From Maritalea mediterranea (GTDB lineage: Bacteria; Pseudomonadota; Alphaproteobacteria; Rhizobiales; Devosiaceae): a DNA stretch of 64,000 nt. The stretch's first letter is position 1, and each line of letters begins with the position of its first letter. The notes below the pieces were generated by a model. It ran no database searches and was not told the DNA's origin. It saw nothing but the letters and a program-made list of their open reading frames with translations. Made by a program: the position numbers and the translations under genes. This document shows positions 8,954 through 16,394 of this stretch, one piece after another. The stretch is taken from positions 434,001 to 498,000 of the forward strand of contig NZ_JAKGTI010000001.1 in NCBI RefSeq assembly GCF_021568695.1. The letters run 5' to 3'.

Positions 8954-9824
8954 AATGTTGAACGGATTTGCCCTCGATCTGGGCGGCACAAAGCTCGCCG
9001 CGGCGCGCTTTGCGAACGGCAAGCTGGCGCAAAAAGCGCAAATGCCGACGCAGGCGAACGCGGATTTTGAGCAGTTGACGGACAATATGGAAGAATTGTT
9101 GGCGGGACTTGGGTTTCAAAAAGGCGATCGCCTTGGTGTTGCACTCACCGGTCGCTTGGACCAACAAGGCTATTGGTCTGCCGTTAATGGCGGTACGCTG
9201 CCAAAGATCAATAATATTGACGTCCGCACAGCGCTTATTGATCGATTTGGCACGTACCTCACGATCCTCAACGATGCCGCCGCTGCCGCCTGCGGCGAGG
9301 CCCATTTCGGGGTCGGGCGCGGCGTTGACATCTTTGGCTACATCACCATTTCCACGGGTGTGGGCGGCGGTATTGTGCTGAAGGGCCAACCCCTTACCAG
9401 CCCGAACGGCTTAGCCGGACATATCGGGTTTATGCGCTCGCCAATCGGAGAGCAGCTTTGTGGATCTGGCCGTTTTGGTACGGTGGAAAGCGTTGCCGGT
9501 GGCCGTGCAATAGCCCTGCAAGCCCAAAGGGCGGGCCACGCTGATTGTGAAGCGCGGGATGTCTTTTTAGCCCATCAGCAAGGGCAGGCATGGGCCTCCA
9601 TCATTGTCAGCCGTGCGGCGCAGGCCATTGCCATTCAAATTGCTGACCTCACGTCAATTTTCGGTCTTGGGCGGGTCGCTGTTGGGGGATCTATTGGCCT
9701 GGCACAGGGGTTTATTCCCCTGATCAAACAGTATTTGGTAGACGAACCTGAGCTCTTCAGGCCCGAGATTGCGCCTGCCGCCCTTGGGGGCGATAGTCCA
9801 CTTTACGGCGTCTTAACGGGGTGA
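8946..9824 (+). CDS. nanK: N-acetylmannosamine kinase (ROK family), atypical zinc site
   Basis: Phosphorylates ManNAc to ManNAc-6-phosphate with ATP. 292 residues: DLGGTK phosphate loop near residue 10, catalytic Asp in LNDAAAAACGE, GHIGF sugar-binding His, and a C-terminal VGGSIGLAQG nucleotide motif as in E. coli NanK. The ROK zinc motif C-G-C-G-x-x-G-C-x-E reads CGSGRFGTVE here, so two of its three cysteines are Ser and Thr. The enzyme probably does without structural zinc. It is the last gene of the operon and overlaps the convergent membrane protein by 12 bp. Confidence 0.88.
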   Translation: MVEMLNGFALDLGGTKLAAARFANGKLAQKAQMPTQANADFEQLTDNMEELLAGLGFQKGDRLGVALTGRLDQQGYWSAVNGGTLPKINNIDVRTALIDRFGTYLTILNDAAAAACGEAHFGVGRGVDIFGYITISTGVGGGIVLKGQPLTSPNGLAGHIGFMRSPIGEQLCGSGRFGTVESVAGGRAIALQAQRAGHADCEARDVFLAHQQGQAWASIIVSRAAQAIAIQIADLTSIFGLGRVAVGGSIGLAQGFIPLIKQYLVDEPELFRPEIAPAALGGDSPLYGVLTG

Positions 9825-10376
9825 CTTGATCGTCCGCCAAAGCCCAAATATCAGGCTGCATATGCCCACCAATGCACTCAGGGCGAAACCCAGAAATTTG
9901 AGCCCCGTGACCACACCTGCTGCAGCCAGCAACAATGTTGCAGGGGCAGGCGCCGTGGCAACGCAAAGCGTGAAGATCAAATTTTCCGCAAAATCTGCCA
10001 GCAGCAAAAACACCGGCGGCAGCAGCAAAAGAGTTGCGTGCGGGGGCAGACCCGGGCCGGCGGCGTTCAGGCCGAATCCGATCAAAGCGGCAAACGCCAT
10101 GGCCAGAAGCGCAGCAGCAACCATATCCACGACGTAAAACAGATAGGCCAGAGGGCGCTGGCCGCTCTGGGCGATTTCGTCAAAATGAAGCTGCGCTGTA
10201 TCCGGCGTGAAAAAGGGGTTTTCCTCAAGCGCCACGCCGCCTTGGGCATCTATATAATCGGGGTAAAGTCCGGTACTGAGCAGGGCCAGCTGGAACCAAA
10301 CGATTGGCGCGATAATGATCAGCCAACGCCGCCAACCTCGAATTCTATAGATGAACAAACGCGCTAATACCGCCAT
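9813..10376 (-). CDS. Hypothetical four-helix membrane protein
   Basis: 187 residues, not recognised. Hydrophobic segments near residues 18-36, 80-102, 110-132 and 145-178. Between the first and second is a polar 45-residue loop (PDYIDAQGGVALEENPFF) that would be exposed. It overlaps the start-proximal neighbour, a serine-hydrolase lipoprotein, by 13 bp, so the two are translationally coupled and may work together. Last gene of the minus-strand island 9813-12909. Confidence 0.7.
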   Translation of the reverse strand: MAVLARLFIYRIRGWRRWLIIIAPIVWFQLALLSTGLYPDYIDAQGGVALEENPFFTPDTAQLHFDEIAQSGQRPLAYLFYVVDMVAAALLAMAFAALIGFGLNAAGPGLPPHATLLLLPPVFLLLADFAENLIFTLCVATAPAPATLLLAAAGVVTGLKFLGFALSALVGICSLIFGLWRTIKSPR

Positions 10377-11467
10377 GATATTCCTCCTTCACGGGCAAGG
10401 GCCGGCATGATGTTTTGTTGGATCAGTTCATAGAGACGTGCGGCACGGCGTGGGTGTGTGTCCCACCAGCCCGCGGCCCATTCCAGCGGCTCGGTCCCCA
10501 CGACAATTACCGCATCCTCATTTGGCAGGATCACCAAAAGATGGCCGCCAAAGCCTTCGGCGATATAGGCGGGTTGTCCGCTTAAGTCTTTAAGCCACCA
10601 TAAAAAGCCATAGCCCTTTTTGGCGGTGGAGCTGTTTGCTGGCCACGGCCCCTGATTCATTTGCCAGCTTTGACGGATCCAACTGCGGGGAATGAGCTGA
10701 TGTTGATCCCAGCGACCCTCATCCAAATAGAGCTGTCCGAACTTGGCCAGCAGTTCGGGAGTGAGATAAAAGTCGGTGCCGCCAAACACAGTGCCTTCGG
10801 GCGAGCGGGTCACCGCATGTAGGGTGCCGCCCAGCGGGGTGAAAAGCTTGCGCTGCGCATATATGGCCAAATCTTCGCCGGTAGCGCGCGTCAGAATATC
10901 GGCCAGCACATAGGTGGATGCGGTGGCGTAATTGAACTTTTCGCCCGGTTGATGCGGTTGTGGCAAATCCAAAATGTTGCGGGTCCAGTTTTGCCCCTGA
11001 TAAACGCGATTGCTGGCCGCGCTGTTTTCAGCAAACTCAAAACCCGCTGTCATGGTCAGCAAATGGCGAATGGTGATGTTGCGTTTGGCGGCGGGAAGGT
11101 CAGGATAGAAATGTGAAAGCGAGACATCGATTGAAGCAAGGTGTCCTTCGGTCACCGCAATGCCCACGAGCGCCGACAAGATCGACTTGGCCACCGATTT
11201 AACATTTGATGGCCGTTTCGCGGCACCGGGGACTTTCTCCGATTTCCCGATGAGATGTCCGTTCTTCAAGATCAGGACGCTGGTGATGAAATCATGCTGG
11301 TGCGCCAGATCAGAAAAGGCGGCAATCAAGCGCCCGCTGGGCAGCGTAGTTTGCACATGCTGGCGGGGCAGATGTTGCAGCTCTCCGCTATAGAGCAATG
11401 CATGTTCCACCCTCGAACACCCTGCCATTACTGCAACCATAAAAAAAAGACTGATCAACCGTTTCAT
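10364..11467 (-). CDS. Serine hydrolase lipoprotein, class C beta-lactamase/penicillin-binding fold
   Basis: 367 residues beginning with a lipoprotein signal and lipobox VMAGC (Cys at residue 17), so an outer- or inner-membrane-anchored periplasmic protein. The SxxK nucleophile motif is SVAK near 112-115, a YAT replaces the usual YxN near 200, and GGH near 325 fits the HTG position. This resembles EstB/6-aminohexanoate-dimer hydrolase-type esterases more than true beta-lactamases, so resistance should not be inferred. It lies 15 bp after the 11483-11833 gene, in the same transcription unit. Confidence 0.83.
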   Translation of the reverse strand: MKRLISLFFMVAVMAGCSRVEHALLYSGELQHLPRQHVQTTLPSGRLIAAFSDLAHQHDFITSVLILKNGHLIGKSEKVPGAAKRPSNVKSVAKSILSALVGIAVTEGHLASIDVSLSHFYPDLPAAKRNITIRHLLTMTAGFEFAENSAASNRVYQGQNWTRNILDLPQPHQPGEKFNYATASTYVLADILTRATGEDLAIYAQRKLFTPLGGTLHAVTRSPEGTVFGGTDFYLTPELLAKFGQLYLDEGRWDQHQLIPRSWIRQSWQMNQGPWPANSSTAKKGYGFLWWLKDLSGQPAYIAEGFGGHLLVILPNEDAVIVVGTEPLEWAAGWWDTHPRRAARLYELIQQNIMPALAREGGISWRY

Positions 11468-11482
11468 ATGATGGCGCCCCGA

Positions 11483-11833
11483 CTATTTGACCAGCGCCTG
11501 TTCGACGCGCGCATAAATACGTTTGGCAATCAACTTTGGAATTCTGTTTTCGCGCGCGAATGCGGTGATAAAGGCCTCGCGCTTTTCGGGCGACGACATG
11601 CGGTCGCGCACCGTTTCCAAGGAGGAGGCCTCTTGCAAAAACTTAAAGAATTTCCGCACCCGCCACATCGCAATGAGCGGCAACACCACGGCATGATATC
11701 CGGTAATCCAAACGATGATAAAGGTGATTAGAAGCGGATATTGCGATCTCTCGGCAGCAAAAAGCAAATACCACAAAATGTAAGGGACTAGGGTCAGCAA
11801 CTCCAAAAGCCAAAGGAAAAAAGCCAGTCTCAT
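11483..11833 (-). CDS. Hypothetical two-helix membrane protein, operator-controlled
   Basis: 116 residues from ATG 11833 (GGAAAGG upstream). A longer reading from 11905 is rejected because it would run through the palindromes at 11869-11909. Two hydrophobic segments (residues about 4-25 and 33-55) precede a charged cytoplasmic tail of 60 residues (KFFKFLQEASSLETVRDRMSSPEKREAF). No family recognised. First gene of a unit continuing into the serine hydrolase and the 187-residue membrane protein. Probably controlled by the winged-helix regulator encoded upstream. Confidence 0.7.
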   Translation of the reverse strand: MRLAFFLWLLELLTLVPYILWYLLFAAERSQYPLLITFIIVWITGYHAVVLPLIAMWRVRKFFKFLQEASSLETVRDRMSSPEKREAFITAFARENRIPKLIAKRIYARVEQALVK

Positions 11834-11868
11834 CTTCAGCCTTTCCAAAATCAACAGGTTGAATAAAT

Positions 11869-11909
11869 AGCTTTGTAATGCAAAGTTATTAGCTTTGCAA
11901 TGCAAAGTT
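11869..11909. promoter_or_regulatory. Tandem operator-like palindromes upstream of the 11483-11833 gene
   Basis: AGCTTTGTAATGCAAAGTT (11869-11887) and AGCTTTGCAATGCAAAGTT (11891-11909) are two copies differing at one base, 22 bp apart, about two helical turns. The second has perfect 7-nt arms around a central A. On the minus strand TTGCAA, 17 bp, TACAAA could be a promoter inside them. The same motif recurs at 12956-12974. Confidence 0.75.
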
Positions 11910-11953
11910 TGGGGCTGCAGAGGTAGGAGCGGGCGTAGCGTCTATTGCGTAGA

Positions 11954-12310
11954 CTAGTTCGTGGGTTTGGGGGCCAGGGGGCGCGATAGATGCTGTTCAG
12001 ATGCCAAATCGGCTGTGGGCATGAGCACTTGCAGCTGTTTCACATAGTCGACAAGCGCTGCATGACCCTTTTTGCTCAACCGATATATCGATTGTGGGCG
12101 ACCGTCTCCGCCCAATTGATGGGACTGAAGATAGGCGGCGTTTTCCAGCTTTTGCAAATGGGATTTCAGGTTGCCGTCTGACAGCTGCAAAACCCGCTTG
12201 AGTTCCGAGAAACTGGCCTCCTGCCGGGCAGCAAGATAAGCGACAATGCGCGTGCGGGTGGGCTGGTGCAACAGCTGGTCCAACTCGGGCGGAGTGAAGT
12301 CTGGCGTCAT
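11954..12310 (-). CDS. Winged-helix transcriptional regulator (HTH_34-like)
   Basis: 118 residues, almost entirely a winged helix: TRIVAYLAARQEASFSELKRVLQLSDGNLKSHLQKLENAAYL (about 19-60) then a wing with GGDGRPQSIYRLSKKG. This matches the small MarR/ArsR-like family that regulates neighbouring membrane proteins. Its start overlaps the stop of the 200-residue membrane protein in an ATGA (12307-12310), so the two are co-translated. It is the natural candidate to bind the three related palindromes at 11869-11909 and 12956-12974, which would make it autoregulatory. Confidence 0.88.
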   Translation of the reverse strand: MTPDFTPPELDQLLHQPTRTRIVAYLAARQEASFSELKRVLQLSDGNLKSHLQKLENAAYLQSHQLGGDGRPQSIYRLSKKGHAALVDYVKQLQVLMPTADLASEQHLSRPLAPKPTN

Positions 12311-12909
12311 GCGTGGTCAGCCCTTGTGATGTGGCCAAGGCAAAATTCAATGGCTGGCAGGCCAATTCCCAAAAAAGCAGCAGCGGTGAAGCGCGCCGGG
12401 TCACTCGGCACGTTAAAGCAAATAAGCGAAAGGCCCGCACACACATAAACGCTACCCAGAGCTTCAAGACTCTTGTGGCCGAATAGTCCATGCGAAAACA
12501 AAACAACACCCGCTGTGATCAGCCAGACACCATAAATCAAATGCCCGGCGCCCAATTGATTGACGCCAATGGCAGCGCCCAGTCCTAAAATCAGGCTCAA
12601 CTGCCAGATTTTGCGCAGCTGAATTTGCGCAAAGGAAAGGGGTTCACCGCAGTCTGCCCGCAGCTTGTTCAACCAACAGCGATCCAGCCAGAAGGCGGCG
12701 CCAAGCACACTGCCCAGCCAAATCAGCTGCAAAAAGGTGCGTAGGCCAGGGTCCGGAAAGCGGGTTAACGTGATGAGATTGTCCGTGACGAGCAACAACA
12801 AACCGCTAACACCGCCCCAAAGATAGAAGCTGTGTCTGGGCAAGCTGACATTGCGATGGCCCATGACCAGCATGGTTTGAATGTCGTCGATCGGATTGCG
12901 GTTCCACAT
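12307..12909 (-). CDS. Polytopic membrane protein co-transcribed with the winged-helix regulator
   Basis: 200 residues from ATG 12909. The open frame continues to 13059, but the promoter at 12950-12978 lies inside that extension, so the shorter form is preferred. About six hydrophobic segments fill residues 28-195 (SFYLWGGVSGLLLLV, LQLIWLGSVLGAAFW, LSLILGLGAAIG, LIYGVWLITAGVVLF, LGSVYVCAGLSLICF, AAAFLGIGLPAIEFC). No family recognised. Coupling to the regulator suggests a sensor or modulator role, or simply a regulated target. Confidence 0.72.
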   Translation of the reverse strand: MWNRNPIDDIQTMLVMGHRNVSLPRHSFYLWGGVSGLLLLVTDNLITLTRFPDPGLRTFLQLIWLGSVLGAAFWLDRCWLNKLRADCGEPLSFAQIQLRKIWQLSLILGLGAAIGVNQLGAGHLIYGVWLITAGVVLFSHGLFGHKSLEALGSVYVCAGLSLICFNVPSDPARFTAAAFLGIGLPAIEFCLGHITRADHA

Positions 12910-12949
12910 GTGCAAGGTGCGCCTGATAGCCCAGAATGGTTGTCGCGCA

Positions 12950-12978
12950 ATTGTACGCTTTGGAATACAAAGCGACAA
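12950..12978 (-). promoter_or_regulatory. Promoter with embedded operator for the regulator operon
   Basis: On the minus strand TTGTCG (-35, plus-strand 12973-12978), a 17-bp spacer, and TACAAT (-10, 12950-12955). The palindrome CGCTTTGGAATACAAAGCG (12956-12974) fills the spacer, the classic position for a repressor. It shares GCTTTGnAATnCAAAG with the two sites at 11869-11909. Transcription would begin near 12943, downstream of the longest possible reading-frame start. Confidence 0.78.
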
Positions 12979-13025
12979 GTCTCCAGGCTGAAATATTGCG
13001 AGCCAACTCATGGGCGAGTTGGGGC

Positions 13026-13631
13026 CTAATGGCTGGTCATGGGATGAGAACTCACCCACAACTCAACGCTCTCCTCGTCACTCACCACTTTGGAAAAATG
13101 TTTTTCGCTGGTGTCGTGGTGGATCGTGTCCCCAGGCTTCATCTCATAGACCTTGTCGCCCAAATGATATTCCAGTTCACCGGAGATCAGATAGCAAAAC
13201 ACTTCCCCCTTATGCTGCATCATTTCGGCCACATGTCCCGGCGGCCGGTGGATGATGCAGGGGTAAAAAAGCGCCCCGGAAAAGCCCGGCCCCAGTTTTT
13301 CATACCAACGGCCATTTTCGCCCAAACTGTAGCTTTGGCGATGTTCGGCCTTGGTCAGCGGCTCAAACGGCTCACTCACATTCAGCAATTGCTCGATTGA
13401 GGTGTTCAACACCTTGGCGATTCGCATGAAGGAGGAGAGGGAGGGCGCGCTGATTCCGCGCTCCACCTGCGAGATGAACCCCACCGTCAATTCAGTGGCC
13501 TCCGCCACATCCACCAGCGTTTTACCGAGCGCTTTGCGCCGCCTTCGGATGGCAAAGCCGATTTCTTCATTGCTGGGTTCAGGACGGGAGCTTTGCACGG
13601 GAAGGGCCTTTCGAACAACGACAATATTCAA
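13026..13631 (-). CDS. XRE family regulator with C-terminal cupin domain
   Basis: 201 residues. Helix-turn-helix at about 25-80 (IGFAIRRRRKALGKTLVDVAEATELTVGFISQVERGISAPSLSSFMRIAKVL) and a cupin barrel at about 115-195 (GHVAEMMQHKGEVFCYLISGELEYHLGDKVYEMKPGDTIHHD). These proteins usually control uptake and catabolism of small amines, amino acids or peptides, with ligand or metal in the cupin. It is divergent from the peptide ABC operon across a 155-bp region with a long interrupted palindrome (13725-13749). Regulation of that operon is inferred. Confidence 0.9.
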   Translation of the reverse strand: MNIVVVRKALPVQSSRPEPSNEEIGFAIRRRRKALGKTLVDVAEATELTVGFISQVERGISAPSLSSFMRIAKVLNTSIEQLLNVSEPFEPLTKAEHRQSYSLGENGRWYEKLGPGFSGALFYPCIIHRPPGHVAEMMQHKGEVFCYLISGELEYHLGDKVYEMKPGDTIHHDTSEKHFSKVVSDEESVELWVSSHPMTSH

Positions 13632-13724
13632 ACTGAAAACCCAATGTGCATGGCCGACGACGCAAACACAAGCCCTGAAGCCTTACTAAAATAAATTATA
13701 GCTTGACTAAATATAGATAGCTGT

Positions 13725-13749
13725 GCAGTTTGAATTGGATACAATCTGC
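13725..13749. promoter_or_regulatory. Interrupted 25-bp palindrome between XRE-cupin and peptide ABC genes
   Basis: Reading inward from both ends, GCAG/CTGC, TTG/CAA and AT/AT are matched at symmetric positions around a TGG centre, with single unmatched bases between blocks. It lies 38 bp before the binding-protein ATG. Candidate operator for the XRE-cupin regulator; no clear sigma-70 hexamers were found at proper spacing around it. Confidence 0.55.
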
Positions 13750-13786
13750 AATAGTGCACAATTCATCTCTGAGGGAGGAAACCAGA

Positions 13787-15367
13787 ATGAAAAAACTATT
13801 GATGGCGACTGTCGCGGCCGCCGCAATGTTTTCAGCAGTACCAAGCATGGCGATCGAACGCGGCGGGTCGTTGACCTTTGCCCGCTACGACGATTCTACG
13901 CTGATCGATCCAATTTATGCCGACCGCAATCCAGATATCTGGATGGTCACCAATCTTTATGACACATTGTTGCGCACCGAGGCCGATGGGAAAACCATTA
14001 CATCTGGCCTTGCACAAAGCTATGATGTTGCCGAAGACGGGCAGAGCCTAACCCTGACCTTGCGCGATGACATCATGTTTTCGGATGGCACGCCGATTGA
14101 AGGCAAGGATGTTGTGTTCTCGTTGACCCGCGCGTCTGACCCGGATTTGAGCCCTTGGGCCGGATTGCTCAGTTCAATTGAAGAGGTGAGTGCAACGGGC
14201 AACCAAGTCACCATCAAGCTGAACCGTCCCGATCCGACCATCGTGTTGATGTTGGCGACCTTCAACACCGCCATTGTGTCGGCCGATGCCTTTGAAGCAG
14301 CCAGCGGTGAAACCGATCAGGAAAAAGCACAAAGCTTGTCGATTGACGGGTTTGTGGGCTCTGGTCCATTTATGATGAAATCCCACCAGCGCGGCACCTT
14401 GATGCAGTTTGGGGCCAACCCGCATTATTGGCGCGAAGGGGAAGATGGCGAGCCATTGCCTTATATGGACGGCATCAACTTCCTCGTGATCCCGGATGAC
14501 GCGACCCGCATTCTGAAATTGCAGGCTGGCGAAGTCGATGGGGCCGAATTTATCCCGTTCGCCCGCGTGGCTGAGTTGGAAGCGGATGAGAACATCAATA
14601 TGGAATTGTTCCCCTCCACCCGCATTATCTATTCACCTATGAATACGCGGGACACACGGGCCGATGGGTCAGACAATCCTTTGGCGGACATGAAGCTGCG
14701 TCAAGCACTCAACTACGCCACCGACAAGAATGCGCTGGTGCAGTTGGTGCTGCAGGGGGCTGGCAAGCCGGTGACGTCTGGTTTGATGGCATCTACCACC
14801 CAATTGGCCACCGATAATGGTCCGATCTATCAATATGACTTGGATAAAGCCAAAACGCTGATAGCAGAGGCTGGTGTGGCCGACGGCACTGAGTTGACGC
14901 TGACCATTTTGGCCGGCTCGGCTGACGACGCGATCATTTTGAGCGCGTTGCAGCAAATGTGGTCTCAGATCGGGATTGATTTGAAGGTCGAGCAGGTGGA
15001 CGGGCCAACACGTGGCGCGAAAAACCGCTCCGGCGAGTTCGACATTCACACCTATGGCTGGGTGAATGATGTGAACGATCCGGCCCAAGTGGCTGGCTGG
15101 TTGGGCTATTACCCAACGGCCAAGGCTGTGGGCACCGGCTGGAACAATGAAGAGTTCAACAGCCTTTATGAAGCCTCAAATGTGGAAATGGACCCGGCAA
15201 AACGCGCAGAGCAATATGCGCGCATGCAGGAGATCTATAATGAAGAAGCACCCTTGCTCTTCATGTATGAGACGCCATTTGCCGTTGCCTTGTCAGATGA
15301 TGTGAAGGGCTATGTGCAGACCCCATTGGGCAATAACGAGTTCGCATCGACCTGGATCGATCGCTAA
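13787..15367 (+). CDS. Peptide ABC transporter substrate-binding protein (SBP_bac_5, DppA/OppA family)
   Basis: 526 residues with a signal peptide cleaved after SMA (about residue 23). The start at 13787 has GGGAGGA eight nt upstream. Family features: SYDVAEDGQSLTLTLRDDIMFSDGTPIEGKDVVFSLTRASDP near residues 70-115 and the C-terminal ADGTELTLTIL and ARMQEIYNEEAPLLFMYE. It captures di/oligopeptides in the periplasm for the permeases and ATPases that follow. The presence of an Xaa-Pro aminopeptidase at the end of the operon points to peptides, possibly proline-containing. Confidence 0.9.
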   Translation: MKKLLMATVAAAAMFSAVPSMAIERGGSLTFARYDDSTLIDPIYADRNPDIWMVTNLYDTLLRTEADGKTITSGLAQSYDVAEDGQSLTLTLRDDIMFSDGTPIEGKDVVFSLTRASDPDLSPWAGLLSSIEEVSATGNQVTIKLNRPDPTIVLMLATFNTAIVSADAFEAASGETDQEKAQSLSIDGFVGSGPFMMKSHQRGTLMQFGANPHYWREGEDGEPLPYMDGINFLVIPDDATRILKLQAGEVDGAEFIPFARVAELEADENINMELFPSTRIIYSPMNTRDTRADGSDNPLADMKLRQALNYATDKNALVQLVLQGAGKPVTSGLMASTTQLATDNGPIYQYDLDKAKTLIAEAGVADGTELTLTILAGSADDAIILSALQQMWSQIGIDLKVEQVDGPTRGAKNRSGEFDIHTYGWVNDVNDPAQVAGWLGYYPTAKAVGTGWNNEEFNSLYEASNVEMDPAKRAEQYARMQEIYNEEAPLLFMYETPFAVALSDDVKGYVQTPLGNNEFASTWIDR

Positions 15368-15410
15368 GTCCTCCTCCTATGGGTCTTCATCTCACTGACC
15401 CTAACCTCGG

Positions 15411-15436
15411 CATGTGGGCGCTTTGGCGCTCACATG
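15411..15436 (+). repeat. Stem-loop between binding protein and permease genes
   Basis: CATGTGGGCGC (15411-15421) pairs with GCGCTCACATG (15426-15436), an 11-bp stem with one G-T pair and a TTTG loop. No T-tract follows. As with the siaP hairpin it sits after the binding-protein gene, so selective stabilisation of that message is the likely role. Confidence 0.6.
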
Positions 15437-15452
15437 TCCTTTGAGAACAGCT

Positions 15453-16394
15453 ATGTCGACCATATCCTATTTCTTTTCGCGGTTGCTGCAGATCATCCCG
15501 ACCTTTTTGATCGTGATGGTGATCATCTTTTTGCTGGTGCGTGCGCTCCCGGGCGATCCGGCCATTGCCATGGCCGATGCAAAGGCCACAACTGAACAGT
15601 TGGAGCAAATCCGACAGCGTTTGGGACTTGATCAACCGCTCTGGATTCAGTTTGGCATTTTCGTCAAAAATGTCTTCACCGGCAATCTCGGCGACTCCAT
15701 TCTGATGAAAGCGCCAGTCACTCAAGTGATTTTGGAGCGCTTGCCCGCATCCGGATTTCTCACCCTTTATGCGGTGTTGTTTTCTTTGCTGATTGCCGGC
15801 CCGTTGGCCTTTGTCGCTGCGCTCAATCGCAACACATGGCTCGACACCACCATTCGTTCCGCCTTTCAAGTGGGTCTTTCCACCCCGGTCTTTTACATCG
15901 GCTTGCTGTTGCTCACCTTTCTGGCTGCACGCATGCGCTGGTTTCCAGTGGGCGGATATGGCACGACATTCCTTGAACATATGTATCATTTGCTTTTGCC
16001 CGCGCTCACCGTGGCGCTTTACACCTCGGCGATCATCATGCGCAATTTGCGCTCATCGGTGATCGAAGTGGTGGATGCAGAATATGTGCAGTTCGCCCGC
16101 GCCAAAGGCTTGCCCGAACGCATCATTTTGGGTCGCCATGTGCTGCGCAACGCGTTGATCTCAACCGTCACCCTGTTGGGCCTGTCCATCGGCAATCTGA
16201 TGAGCGGCACCTTGGTCACCGAAACTGTGTTTGCGGTGCCCGGCGTTGGTCGTTTGATGCTCGATGCGATCTTTGCCCGCGACTATCCGCTCATTCAGGG
16301 GCTCACGCTCACCTTCGCCGTGCTGGTGTCCATCATCTTTTTGCTCACCGATCTGATCCAGGCTTGGCTCGATCCCAGATTGCGGGTGGCGTAA
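15453..16394 (+). CDS. Peptide ABC transporter permease, DppB family
   Basis: 313 residues from ATG 15453, chosen because the N-terminus then reads MSTISYFFSRLLQIIPTFLIVMVIIFLLVRALPGDP, the standard DppB opening with the ALPGDP motif. Six hydrophobic segments and the EAA loop (VIEVVDAEYVQFARAKGLPERIILGRHVLRNALI, about 205-240). It pairs with the DppC-type permease that begins immediately after its stop. An in-frame start at 15414 is rejected because it lies within the stem-loop 15411-15436. Confidence 0.93.
   Translation: MSTISYFFSRLLQIIPTFLIVMVIIFLLVRALPGDPAIAMADAKATTEQLEQIRQRLGLDQPLWIQFGIFVKNVFTGNLGDSILMKAPVTQVILERLPASGFLTLYAVLFSLLIAGPLAFVAALNRNTWLDTTIRSAFQVGLSTPVFYIGLLLLTFLAARMRWFPVGGYGTTFLEHMYHLLLPALTVALYTSAIIMRNLRSSVIEVVDAEYVQFARAKGLPERIILGRHVLRNALISTVTLLGLSIGNLMSGTLVTETVFAVPGVGRLMLDAIFARDYPLIQGLTLTFAVLVSIIFLLTDLIQAWLDPRLRVA

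Noticed and set aside
10364-11467. Class C beta-lactamase conferring resistance
   Set aside because: Lipoprotein signal, YAT instead of YxN and GGH instead of KTG point to an esterase/peptidase-like serine hydrolase; no ampR-type regulator is adjacent.
11483-11905. Longer version of the 116-residue protein starting at 11905
   Set aside because: It would translate the tandem palindromes at 11869-11909, which are operator-like and shared with another promoter; ATG 11833 has a ribosome binding site.
12307-13059. Longer 250-residue version of the membrane protein starting at 13059
   Set aside because: A TTGTCG-N17-TACAAT promoter with an embedded operator lies at 12950-12978 inside the extension, so the transcript begins after that start.
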